Origin: CAZYQW01 sp964649825
Lineage (GTDB): Bacteria > Planctomycetota > B15-G4 > JADJEK01
Length of the DNA: 64,000 nucleotides
Reading direction: 5' to 3'
Assembly: GCA_964649825.1 (NCBI GenBank)
Contig: CAZYQW010000038.1
Coordinates: 62,001 to 126,000, forward strand
Below the pieces are notes generated by a model, which saw only the letters and a program-made list of their open reading frames with translations, did not search any database and was not told where the DNA came from. Positions 31,433 to 39,975 of the stretch are shown here, piece after piece. Each line of letters begins with the position of its first letter. Within the stretch, counting starts at the first letter, position 1. The translations under genes were made by a program, and so were the position numbers.

Positions 31433-33241
31433 GTGGGGTCGCCGCGACTGAGAATCGAGAGCGGAGACGCGCGCGGTCGCGAGGTCGAGCTCACGCGTCC
31501 GTTCGTCATCGGCCGCGCGCAGAGCTGCGACCTCGTGTTGAACGACGAGTCCTGCTCGCGGATGCACGTGCGCATCACGCCCGAGGGCCCGCGGGGCGCG
31601 GTCGAGGACCTCGGCTCCACGAACGGAACCTTGGTGAACGGCGAACGGATCACCACCGAGTTCGTCGAGGACGGCGACACGATCGTCGTGGGCGGCACGA
31701 CGTTGCGCTTCTGCGGCCCGGAGTTCGACGGTGGCGCGACGGTCGTGATCGGCAACGCCGCGCGCGAGGACGCCGACGTGGTGAAGGAGGTCGCGCCGGA
31801 CGCCGCGGTGCGGGGCAGCCGCGGGCCGAAGGAGCTCCTCGACGCGACGTCCGGCCTGATCGACGCGACGCGCGGCACGCCGGAGCGGCGGGCGGTCGCC
31901 CGCGCGCTTTGCGAGCAGATCGGTCGCGTGATCCGCGCCGACCGGGTCGCGGTCCTGCTCTTTCGCGCCGGCTCGCCCGACCCGCGCGACGCCGAGCTCG
32001 TCAGCGTCCCCGAGCTCCGCCTCGACCCGACACGCCCCTGGATCGAGCAGGCGATGTCGACGCGCCAGGCGCTCCTCCTCGAGGACACCAAGTCCGGGAA
32101 GCGCCCGCTGCACGGGCTCGTGGTTCCGGTCCACCACGGCGAGGGCCCCCAGCTCCTGGTCTACGCGGATCGGCGCAAGGATCCGTTCCTCGAGGACGAC
32201 CTCTCCGACGCCCTCCAACTGATTCGGGTCGGCGCGGCGCTCCACCAGACCGCGCTGCGTCACCAGCGCGTGGCGGACGAGCTGGCCGAACACCGCTCGC
32301 GCTCGCGGCAGGACCGGCGCATCGTCGGCGAGAGTCCGTCCCACCAGGAGGTCGTGAACGCGGTGCGCCGCACCGCGAACGGGAACCAGTCCGTTCTGTT
32401 CATCGGCGAGGCCGGGACGGGAAAGGAGCTGTTCGCGCGGCTTCTTCACGACCTGTCGCCCCGCAGCCACGGTCGTTTCGTCTCCGTGAACTGCTCGGTC
32501 GTGCCCGAGGGGCTGCTCGAGGTCGAGGTGTTCGGGGCGGAGAGCGCACCAGGACCGTACGGCAGCGACCGCGGCGACCACATCGGCGCGTTGGAGCGCG
32601 CGCAGAGCGGCACCCTGTTCCTCGACGAGATCGACGTGATGGACCTCCAGAGCCAGGCCCGGCTCGCGAAGGTGCTTCGCGACCGCCGGTTCATGCGCGG
32701 CGGGACGCGGGAGATCCCGCTCGACATCCGCCTCGTCGCCGCGTCGGACCGCAACCTGTCGTCGCGCGCCCAGACCGGCACGTTCCACGAGGATCTCCTC
32801 GCGCTGCTCGCGCTGGGCACCGTCCCGGTGCCGCCGCTCCGCGAGCGTCCGGAGGACATCCCCCTCCTCGCCGACCACTTCATCAAGACGCACGCGCGAC
32901 GCATGAACCGGACCGCGCGCCGCCTGTCCGGCGACGCCCTGAAGACGATGCGCAGCTACGAGTGGCCGGGGAACGTGCGCGAGCTGTCGAACGTGATCGA
33001 ACGCGCCGTCATGCTCTCGAACGACGAGGAGATCGGTTCGGACCTCCTGCCGTTCGCGCCGCGGGACAAGCCCGCTCCCGAGGATCTGTCGCTCGTGGCG
33101 GTCGAGAAGCTCGCGGTCGAGCGCGCGCTCGAGTACTGCAACTATCGCAAGGGACAGGCCGCGAAGGTGCTCGGCATCTCCTGGCCGACGCTGAACAAGA
33201 AGATCGTCGACTACGGGATCCAGCTACCGAACAAACCCTGA
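31433..33241 (+). CDS. FHA-GAF-AAA+-Fis regulator without a GAFTGA loop
   Basis: The 602-residue protein has an FHA domain at 1-95 (VIGRAQSCDLVLND, CSRMH, STNGT), a GAF-like domain at about 130-285, a sigma-54-activator-type AAA+ domain at 295-530 and a Fis-type helix-turn-helix at about 560-597. Walker A (GEAGTGKE, 325-332), Walker B (GTLFLDEID, 393-401) and WPGNVREL (511-518) are intact. The GAFTGA loop that grips sigma-54 is replaced by APGPYG at about 372-377. It may therefore act on sigma-70 promoters, as TyrR does, or as a repressor. The only in-frame start near the FHA domain is the GTG at 33-base resolution 31433, with AGAGGA 12 bases upstream. It is divergent from the membrane protein gene. 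Confidence 0.85.
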   Translation: MGSPRLRIESGDARGREVELTRPFVIGRAQSCDLVLNDESCSRMHVRITPEGPRGAVEDLGSTNGTLVNGERITTEFVEDGDTIVVGGTTLRFCGPEFDGGATVVIGNAAREDADVVKEVAPDAAVRGSRGPKELLDATSGLIDATRGTPERRAVARALCEQIGRVIRADRVAVLLFRAGSPDPRDAELVSVPELRLDPTRPWIEQAMSTRQALLLEDTKSGKRPLHGLVVPVHHGEGPQLLVYADRRKDPFLEDDLSDALQLIRVGAALHQTALRHQRVADELAEHRSRSRQDRRIVGESPSHQEVVNAVRRTANGNQSVLFIGEAGTGKELFARLLHDLSPRSHGRFVSVNCSVVPEGLLEVEVFGAESAPGPYGSDRGDHIGALERAQSGTLFLDEIDVMDLQSQARLAKVLRDRRFMRGGTREIPLDIRLVAASDRNLSSRAQTGTFHEDLLALLALGTVPVPPLRERPEDIPLLADHFIKTHARRMNRTARRLSGDALKTMRSYEWPGNVRELSNVIERAVMLSNDEEIGSDLLPFAPRDKPAPEDLSLVAVEKLAVERALEYCNYRKGQAAKVLGISWPTLNKKIVDYGIQLPNKP

Positions 33242-33253
33242 CGGCATGCTCCG

Positions 33254-34867
33254 TCAACGCGCCGAGTCCCGCCCGCGCAGGAGCCGGCGCTTGATCTTGC
33301 CGCTCTGCGTCTTCGGCAGCGCCTCGAGGAACTCGATCCGGCGCGGCACCTTGAACGGCGCGACCTCTCGTTTCGCGTGTGCGATGAGATCTCCGGCGAG
33401 CGCCTCGCTCGGTGCGTAGCCGGCGGCGAGGGTCACGAACGCCTTGACGACGCTCCCCTTCATCGGATCGGCACTCTCGACCGCGGCCGCCTCGAGCACG
33501 GCCGCGTGCGACTGGAGCGCGCTCTCGACCTCGAACGGCGAGATGCGATAGCCGGAGCACTTCATCACGTCGTCCGCGCGCCCCTCGAAGAAGTAGCGAC
33601 CGTTCGCGTCCTTGCGGACGACGTCGCCCGACCAGTACCACTCGCCGCGGAACACGTCCTGCGTCTCGTCCGGCTTGTTCCAGTACTCGCGCATGAGTCC
33701 CGGGTGCGAACCGCGCCGCACGCACAGCACGCCGGCGTCGCCGTCCGCGACCGGCCCGAGGTCGTCGTCGAGGACGGCGAGCTCGACCCCGGCACCGGCT
33801 CGGCCGCACGACCCGGCGAGCGGCGCGTCGTCGGTTCGGTTGTGCGCGTAGACCATGCACTCGCTCATCCCGATGCCGTCCAGCGGCGTGAATCCGAACG
33901 TCCTCCGAACCCGCTCCATCGTGTCCGGCGGCAGCGGTTCGCCGGCCGACGTGCCGGTTCGCAACGCCGACAGGTCGAAGCGGCTCCGGTCCTCGACGGT
34001 AAGCAGCATCCGGTAAATCGTCGGCGTGCCGACGAAGGAGGTCACGCGATGGCGCGCCAGGAGGTCGAGCCAGACCTCGGGGCGGAACCGCGGCTCCCGT
34101 TCCCGGTACAGCAACGTCGTGACGGCGGCGCGAAGCGCGTAGAGGAACGTCGACGCCACCGGGAGCATCCAGCCGATCTCGGGGGGACAGGCACAGACGT
34201 CGCCCTCGCGGTAGCCGTGCCAGTCGCGAATCAGGTAGTCGTAGCTCCGCGCGTAGCGGTGCATGTGGAGGATCCCCTTCGGATCCGCGGTCGTTCCGCT
34301 CGAGTACGCGAGGAACGCCGGCTCGTCCGCCGCGGTGTCCAGGGCACGGAAATGCTCGCGCGCCGCCGCCATGCGCCGCGACAGGCTCGACCGCCCGGCG
34401 CGCGCCGGCGGCTCGCCGTCGTCATCGACGATCAGGACCTCGCGCAGGGAGGGCGCCGATGCCGCGGCCGCGTCGACCTCGCTGGCAAGCGCCGCGGTCG
34501 TCACGACCACCACCGCCTCGGAGTCGCGCAGCCGGTACTCGACCTCCTTGCGGAGGAACAGGGTGCTCGACGGGATGAACACCGCGCCGAGCCTCGCGCA
34601 CCCAAGCGCGCCGTAGTAGAAGGCAGGGTGGTTCGGCACGCGGAAGAACACGCGCTCGCCCGGCACCACGCCGAGCGAGCGCAGCACGTCGGCGAACCGG
34701 TTCGATCGTACCGCGAGCTCGCGGTACGTGAGGCGGGTCGAGTAGCCGGCCGAGTCCTCGAAACGAAGCGCGACCCGATCGCCCAAGCCGCGAACGATGT
34801 GACGATCGACGAGATCGACGGCGAGGTTGTACCGATCCGCGCTCCCGCGCCCGCCTCCGTGGATCAC
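33254..34867 (-). CDS. AMP-forming acyl-CoA synthetase (acetyl-/benzoate-CoA ligase type)
   Basis: The 537-residue enzyme should activate a carboxylic acid as acyl-AMP and transfer it to CoA. Motifs in order: phosphate loop AYSSGTTADPKGILHMHRY near residues 190-208; IGMSECMVY near 336; YFFEGRADDVMKCSGYRIS (hinge) near 425; and the carboxy lysine in LPKTQSGKIKRRLLRG. The overall plan resembles medium-chain or aromatic acyl-CoA ligases more than acetyl-CoA synthetase, but the substrate is not clear. The GTG at 34867 overlaps the stop of the upstream lipoprotein gene. It ends 13 bases from the convergent regulator gene. Confidence 0.85.
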   Translation of the reverse strand: MIHGGGRGSADRYNLAVDLVDRHIVRGLGDRVALRFEDSAGYSTRLTYRELAVRSNRFADVLRSLGVVPGERVFFRVPNHPAFYYGALGCARLGAVFIPSSTLFLRKEVEYRLRDSEAVVVVTTAALASEVDAAAASAPSLREVLIVDDDGEPPARAGRSSLSRRMAAAREHFRALDTAADEPAFLAYSSGTTADPKGILHMHRYARSYDYLIRDWHGYREGDVCACPPEIGWMLPVASTFLYALRAAVTTLLYREREPRFRPEVWLDLLARHRVTSFVGTPTIYRMLLTVEDRSRFDLSALRTGTSAGEPLPPDTMERVRRTFGFTPLDGIGMSECMVYAHNRTDDAPLAGSCGRAGAGVELAVLDDDLGPVADGDAGVLCVRRGSHPGLMREYWNKPDETQDVFRGEWYWSGDVVRKDANGRYFFEGRADDVMKCSGYRISPFEVESALQSHAAVLEAAAVESADPMKGSVVKAFVTLAAGYAPSEALAGDLIAHAKREVAPFKVPRRIEFLEALPKTQSGKIKRRLLRGRDSAR

Positions 34868-35424
34868 CGCGGGCCCGTGACGTCGACGTCGTCCGAATGC
34901 TCCTCGTCGAAGAGGGGCGGCCGCTCGTAGAAGTCATCGGACGGTCGACCCTTCACCAACGAGCTGTGGATCCGCTGGAACAGGACGGTCGCGCGATCGA
35001 CGTTGTCCCGCGCCTCCTCCCAACCCTCGTCGGAGACGTCGTCGGGCGCGAGAAGACCCGTCCGCTCCTTCACCTGGGTTCGTACGCGCAGCTTCAGCAG
35101 CACGCCGTCGTCGACCGAGTCGACCTCGCAGACCACCTGCTCTCGCTGGAGCATGCGGGAGAACTCCGACACCGAGTCGTAGTCCCAGGAGGTCTCGATG
35201 GAACCGTCGCCGCGATTGGCCGACCTGATGGCGTAGTCGCGGTCGAGCTGGAGCACCGAGATGTCGAACACGTCATCGTAGGACACGCTCGGGAAGACCG
35301 TCGCGTGCCACTGGGCGTGCCCCCCCGTCCCCGGGAACAGGGCGCAGCCGCCGACGAGCCCGCCGACGAGCCCGACGACGAGCGCTCCGACGAGCCTAGG
35401 GAGCAGAAGCACGAGTCGCTTCAT
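34864..35424 (-). CDS. Lipoprotein of unknown function
   Basis: The 186-residue protein has a long lipoprotein signal with glycine/valine repeats and a lipobox VGGC near Cys27. The mature part has a small alpha/beta domain (WHATVFPSVSYDDVFDISVL near 39-58, then alternating strands) and an acidic tail. I do not recognise it. AGGAGGC precedes the ATG at 35424, a strong ribosome site. It lies 11 bases after the bacilliredoxin gene and is coupled to the ligase gene by a GTGA overlap. An imperfect 12-base tandem repeat lies in the signal region. Confidence 0.65.
   Translation of the reverse strand: MKRLVLLLPRLVGALVVGLVGGLVGGCALFPGTGGHAQWHATVFPSVSYDDVFDISVLQLDRDYAIRSANRGDGSIETSWDYDSVSEFSRMLQREQVVCEVDSVDDGVLLKLRVRTQVKERTGLLAPDDVSDEGWEEARDNVDRATVLFQRIHSSLVKGRPSDDFYERPPLFDEEHSDDVDVTGPR
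35351..35398 (-). repeat. 12-base imperfect tandem repeat in a lipoprotein signal peptide
   Basis: Four copies of a CCGACGAGCCCG-like unit occupy 35351-35398 (plus-strand sense). They encode the Val-Gly-Leu-Val-Gly-Gly pattern of the signal helix. Copies 1 and 2 are identical; 3 and 4 differ at one to three positions. Confidence 0.7.
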
Positions 35425-35435
35425 CCCGCTGCCTC

Positions 35436-36044
35436 CTACTTGAAGAGCTTCCACCAGCCCTTCTTCTCGGAGTCGCTGGCTTCGCCGGACGGATGCGCGT
35501 GGCTCGACACGCCCTGGATCTGCACCGTGGCCGGCGGGATCGACGAGCCGCACGCCTTCACCGAACTCAGCTTCTCGAACTCGTCGGCGGGGATCGACGG
35601 CCCTGCCTTCTCGCAGTGCTGGTCGAACACCGACTTCAGCTCCTCCGCCACCCGACCCGCGTCCTTCCCCTCGATGTCGTGCCGCTGCATCACGTGGACC
35701 GGCTCACCGTCCTTCAGCACCGCAATGAACGGGGAAGACGGGGGGAACTGGGAGAGGTGCTCGCGGATCCGCCGCACCGCGCCCTTGTCCTGGCCCGCGA
35801 ACGAGGTTCGCAGCCGGTCCGGGATCTTCGTGTTCTGGAGCGCGGCCGAGACTCCCGGACGTGCCCCGCCGGCCGCGCAGCCGCACACCGAATTGATCAC
35901 GATGAGGGCGGTGCCGCTCGAGTCTTGGAACAGCTCATCCACCGATTCCGGTGATCTCATCTCATCGAAGCCGACGTGGATCAGCTCGTCCCGCATCGGC
36001 TGGACGGCGTCCTCGTCATAACTCGGCATTTCTTGGGGATTCAC
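35436..36044 (-). CDS. BrxA/BrxB-family bacilliredoxin
   Basis: The 202-residue protein matches the YphP/YqiW family, which removes bacillithiol from oxidised protein thiols. It has the CGC active site in NSVCGCAAGGARP (Cys54, Cys56) and HDIEGKDAGRVAEELKSVFD near 125. The family is usually about 145 residues; this one has an extra 45-residue serine- and lysine-rich tail. The GTG at 36044 follows GGAGG. A TATAAG at 36121-36126 on the minus strand could be its -10 box. It is divergent from a ytxJ/brxC-like gene, so two parts of the same redox system sit back to back. Confidence 0.85.
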   Translation of the reverse strand: MNPQEMPSYDEDAVQPMRDELIHVGFDEMRSPESVDELFQDSSGTALIVINSVCGCAAGGARPGVSAALQNTKIPDRLRTSFAGQDKGAVRRIREHLSQFPPSSPFIAVLKDGEPVHVMQRHDIEGKDAGRVAEELKSVFDQHCEKAGPSIPADEFEKLSSVKACGSSIPPATVQIQGVSSHAHPSGEASDSEKKGWWKLFK

Positions 36045-36221
36045 ACTCGCCTCCGCTGGTGATCGTGTCCCCCGAGGTCCGAATCACCTCGAATCGGCGT
36101 CTCGGGACGTAAGTCGTATCCTTATAGCCGATCGCGGGCGAATCGAAAGGGGAGTTCGACGTTCGCCGCGGGGGTCGACTCGGCCGCGGAACACGAACCG
36201 CCGAGGCGCTATCATCCCGCC

Positions 36222-36584
36222 ATGGAAACCGGAAACGACGTGATCGAGCTCTCGACGGTCGAGGGCCTGGACGAGCTCCTCGCGGACGGCGCCGCCGTGT
36301 TGCTCTTCAAGCACTCGACGGCCTGCCCGATCAGCGCGAGGGCGCACCGCGAACTGATCGCCTGGCTCGAGCAGGCGGACGCGCGACCGCTCGTGGCCCG
36401 CGTCCTCGTCATCGAGGATCGTCCGGTCAGCAACGCGATCGCGGACCGCCTTGCCGTCGTGCACCAGTCGCCGCAGGCGATCCTGGTGGAGGGTGGCCGG
36501 GTGACGTGGAGCGCGTCCCACCACGGGATCGACGTCGCGTCGATCCGCGCTGCGGTGGACGGTCTTCGATCCGATCAGCGCTGA
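36222..36584 (+). CDS. YtxJ/BrxC-family bacillithiol redox protein
   Basis: This 120-residue thioredoxin-fold protein belongs to the YtxJ (BrxC) family, a monothiol bacilliredoxin. The signature is LLFKHSTACPISARAHREL with a single Cys35 in place of CxxC, and the cis-proline loop VVHQSPQAILVEGG is present. With the BrxA-like protein encoded divergently it implies that bacillithiol, or a similar thiol, is made by this organism. No biosynthetic genes (bshA, B, C) lie in the window. Its last ten bases overlap the 3' end of citrate synthase. Confidence 0.87.
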   Translation: METGNDVIELSTVEGLDELLADGAAVLLFKHSTACPISARAHRELIAWLEQADARPLVARVLVIEDRPVSNAIADRLAVVHQSPQAILVEGGRVTWSASHHGIDVASIRAAVDGLRSDQR

Positions 36585-37861
36585 CCGATCGGCCGGTAGG
36601 TGCGTTCGACGGCGCCGGTGTAGATCTGACGCGGACGACCGATCCGGATCGCGCCGTCGCCCTGCATCTCGCGCCACTGCGCGATCCACCCGGGCAGTCG
36701 GCCCATCACGAACATGACGGTGAACATGTTCACCGGGATGCCGATCGCCTGGTAGATGATGCCGGAGTAGAAATCGACGTTCGGGTAGAGCTTCCGGCTG
36801 ATGAAGTAGTCGTCCTTCAACGCGACCTCCTCGAGCTCGACCGCGATGTCGAGGAGGCGGTTCGTCCGGTTCATCCGCTGGAGAACGTCGTAGCACGCCT
36901 TCTTGATGATCTTCGCGCGCGGGTCGAAGTTCTTGTAGACGCGGTGGCCGAAGCCCATGAGGCGCCGAGTGTCGTCCTTGTTCTTGCAGCGCTCGAGGAA
37001 CCGCTTGCCATCGAGCCCGTCGCGGTCGATCTCCTCGAGCATCTCGATCACCGCCTGGTTCGCACCGCCGTGGAGCGGTCCCCACAGCGCCGCGACGCCG
37101 GCCGAGATCGAGGCGAACAGGTTGACCTGCGACGAACCGACGAGCCGGACCGTGCTCGTGGAGCAGTTCTGCTCGTGGTCCGCGTGCAGGATCAACAACA
37201 GGTCGAGCGCCTTGGCGACGACCGGATCGACGAGGTACTCCTCGCACGGCGTCCCGAACATCAGCGACATGAAGTTGCTCGTGTAGTCGAGCTTGTTGTT
37301 CGGGTAGAGGAACGGCTGGCCGATCGAGTGCTTGTACGCGTACGCCGCGATCGTCGGCAGCTTGGCCAACAATCGGTTCGTCGAGATCCGCGTGTGCTCG
37401 CCGTTCCGCGGATCGAGGAACTCCTGATAGAAGGTCGAGAGCGCGCCGATGACCGCCATGCAGATCGCCATCGGGTGCGCGTCCTTCGGGAACGCGGCGA
37501 TGAACCGCTTGACGTCTTCATGCAGCATCGTGTGCATGCGGATGTCGTCGGTGAACTCGTCGAGGACCTGCCTGGCCGGAAGCTCGCCGTACAGCAGCAG
37601 GTACGCCGTCTCCAGGAAGGTCGACTTCTCCGCGAGCTCCTCGATGGGGTAGCCGCGGTACCGCAGGATCCCCTGCTCACCGTCGATGAAGGTGATCGAG
37701 CTCTGACACGATCCGGTGTTGACGAAACCGGGATCGAGCGTGATCAGGCCGAGCGCCGACCGCAGCTTTCCGATATCGATCGCGCGTTCCTGCTCCGTCC
37801 CCTCCACGAGCGGGAGGTCGAGGGACTTTCCATCGAACGTGAGGTGCGCCTTGGGCGTCAT
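36575..37861 (-). CDS. gltA: Citrate synthase
   Basis: The 428-residue enzyme condenses oxaloacetate with acetyl-CoA to enter the citric acid cycle. Its motifs are those of the GltA type: ILHADHEQNCSTSTVRLVGS near 235, GPLHGGANQAVIEMLEEI near 265-282 with the catalytic His, and MGFGHRVYKNFDPRAKI near 308 with the second His. The catalytic Asp lies in the NVDFYSGII segment near 367. Length is normal. It has its own divergent intergenic region with the M1 peptidase (212 bases). Confidence 0.95.
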   Translation of the reverse strand: MTPKAHLTFDGKSLDLPLVEGTEQERAIDIGKLRSALGLITLDPGFVNTGSCQSSITFIDGEQGILRYRGYPIEELAEKSTFLETAYLLLYGELPARQVLDEFTDDIRMHTMLHEDVKRFIAAFPKDAHPMAICMAVIGALSTFYQEFLDPRNGEHTRISTNRLLAKLPTIAAYAYKHSIGQPFLYPNNKLDYTSNFMSLMFGTPCEEYLVDPVVAKALDLLLILHADHEQNCSTSTVRLVGSSQVNLFASISAGVAALWGPLHGGANQAVIEMLEEIDRDGLDGKRFLERCKNKDDTRRLMGFGHRVYKNFDPRAKIIKKACYDVLQRMNRTNRLLDIAVELEEVALKDDYFISRKLYPNVDFYSGIIYQAIGIPVNMFTVMFVMGRLPGWIAQWREMQGDGAIRIGRPRQIYTGAVERTYRPIGQR

Positions 37862-38073
37862 CGTCCAATCGTCTCCAGAAGGCTCGCCGGGCTGGGTGTC
37901 CTACGCCTTCTTCGCCAGCCGGGTAAGATTGTCGATCGCGGTCGAGCGATGCCAGCATTTTCCCGAAAGACCACCAAAACGCGACTCGCACGCTGGAAAA
38001 CCGACGGGCCGAGAAGGAGACTCCGAGCCTCACCCCTCCTCGAGTCGCATCGATTCGACATGGAACTGCTCCG

Positions 38074-39975
38074 ATGACCGTTTCGTCTCGTGCTCAAGTC
38101 CGCGTCACGGCGACCGTCGCGTTCCTTCTCGCGAGCGCGTCCTGCGTGACGCGGGACGTCGACCCCGACAGATCGGAAGGCGAGATGCCCGAAGACATCC
38201 ATTCCTTCGCCCGTCCCGGTGACGCCCGAGTCACCCACTTGAGCCTCGACCTGGTCGCCGACTTCGACGCCCGCGTGCTCCACGGCACCGCGACCCTCGA
38301 CGTCTGGACCGCGAACCTCGTCGACGAGATCGTGCTCGACTCCAACGGCCTCGACGTCCAGCGGATCACGACCGCGGACGGCCACCCGGTCGAGTACGAC
38401 GTGTGCGAGCGCGACGAAGTCCTCGGTTCGCCGATCGTCGTCCACCTGTCGGACGGACTCGATCGCTTCATCGTCCACTATCGGACTCGACCTAAAGCGA
38501 ACGCGGTGCAATGGCTGCGGCCGGAGCAGACCGCGGGGGACCGGCCGTTCCTCTTCACGCAAGGCCAAGCGATCCTGACCCGGACGTGGATCCCGCTCCA
38601 GGACACGCCGAGCGTGCGCCACACGTACGACGCGAGGATCACCGTGCCCGCGGGCCTCGTCCCGGTCATGAGCGCCGAGCGGCTCACCCCCGACGGCGAG
38701 CCGGCCGAGCTCGGGCGGGCGTATCGGTTTCGGATGCCGGTCGCGATCCCTTCGTACTTGATCGCACTCGCGATCGGCGACCTCGCGATCCGCGAGCTGG
38801 GGCCGCGTTGCGGCGTCGTGGCCGAGCCGACCGTCATCGACGCGGCCGCTCACGAGTTCGCCGACACCGAGAAGATGATCGCCGCGGCCGAGCGGCTGTA
38901 CGGCCCCTACCGCTGGGGGCGCTACGACATCCTCGTCCTGCCGGCCTCGTTCCCGTTCGGCGGCATGGAGAACCCGTGCCTCACGTTCGCAACGCCGACG
39001 ATCATCGCCGGCGACCGCTCGCTGGTCGCGCTCGTCGCGCACGAGCTCGCCCACTCTTGGTCGGGCAACCTGGTGACGAACGCCGTCTGGGCCGACTTGT
39101 GGTTGAACGAAGGGTTCACCGTCTACTTCGAGAACCGGATCATGGAGGAGCTGTACGGCGAACCGTACGCCCGCATGCTCCGCGTCCTCGGGTGGCAGGA
39201 TCTGCACGAGGACTTCGACACGCTCGGGCTCGACGGCAAGGACACGCGGCTGAACGTCGACCTCGCCGGCCGGAACCCGGACGACGCGTTCAGCAACGTG
39301 CCGTACGAGAAGGGAGCGCTGTTCCTGCGGACGATCGAGTCGATCGTCGGCAGGGAGCGGTTCGACGCGTTCGTCTCCGACTACTTCGATCGCTTCGCGT
39401 TCCAACCGATGACGTCCGCGCGGTTCCTCCAGCATCTGCGGACGCGCCTCTTCGACGGCCGGCCGAACGAGTGGGAGCAGCTCCGCGCCGAGGAATGGGT
39501 GTACGAGCCCGGCCTGCCGGCAAACGCGGTGATGCCGACGTCGGACGCGTTCGCTCGCGTCGACACGACGCGGCAGGCGATGCTCGCGACGGGCGAGATC
39601 GACGAGTCGATGGCCGCCGCGTGGTCGACCCACGAGTGGGTCCACTTCCTGCGCGGAATCCCTCCGGAGCTTCCCACCACGACCCTGATCCGGCTGGACG
39701 AGACGTTCCACCTCTCCGCGAGCCGGAACAGCGAGATCCAGTTCGAGTGGCTGCGCATCGCGATCCGCAACCGCTACGAGCCGGCGTTCCCGGGGCTCGA
39801 GGAGTTCCTGACTCGTCAGGGGCGCCGGAAGTTCTTGAAGCCGCTCTACTCCGACCTCGTGAAGACGGAATGGGGTCGCACCCTGGCCCGGCGCATCTAC
39901 GACCGAGCCCGGCCGCTCTATCACGCGGTCTCGAGCAACACGATCGACGACGTCCTCGCGAAGGCTGGAGCATGA
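38074..39975 (+). CDS. M1-family metallo-aminopeptidase lipoprotein
   Basis: The 633-residue protein begins with a signal ending in a lipobox (LLASASC, Cys24), so it is probably attached to a membrane. The peptidase domain has the substrate motif GGMEN (296-300), the zinc motif HELAHSW (323-329) and the third ligand Glu346 in WLNEGFT. The carboxy half is helical, as in leukotriene A4 hydrolase-type M1 enzymes. It should release amino-terminal residues from peptides outside the cytoplasm. The ATG at 38074 gives a complete signal. Its stop overlaps the start of the next gene (ATGA). Confidence 0.9.
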   Translation: MTVSSRAQVRVTATVAFLLASASCVTRDVDPDRSEGEMPEDIHSFARPGDARVTHLSLDLVADFDARVLHGTATLDVWTANLVDEIVLDSNGLDVQRITTADGHPVEYDVCERDEVLGSPIVVHLSDGLDRFIVHYRTRPKANAVQWLRPEQTAGDRPFLFTQGQAILTRTWIPLQDTPSVRHTYDARITVPAGLVPVMSAERLTPDGEPAELGRAYRFRMPVAIPSYLIALAIGDLAIRELGPRCGVVAEPTVIDAAAHEFADTEKMIAAAERLYGPYRWGRYDILVLPASFPFGGMENPCLTFATPTIIAGDRSLVALVAHELAHSWSGNLVTNAVWADLWLNEGFTVYFENRIMEELYGEPYARMLRVLGWQDLHEDFDTLGLDGKDTRLNVDLAGRNPDDAFSNVPYEKGALFLRTIESIVGRERFDAFVSDYFDRFAFQPMTSARFLQHLRTRLFDGRPNEWEQLRAEEWVYEPGLPANAVMPTSDAFARVDTTRQAMLATGEIDESMAAAWSTHEWVHFLRGIPPELPTTTLIRLDETFHLSASRNSEIQFEWLRIAIRNRYEPAFPGLEEFLTRQGRRKFLKPLYSDLVKTEWGRTLARRIYDRARPLYHAVSSNTIDDVLAKAGA

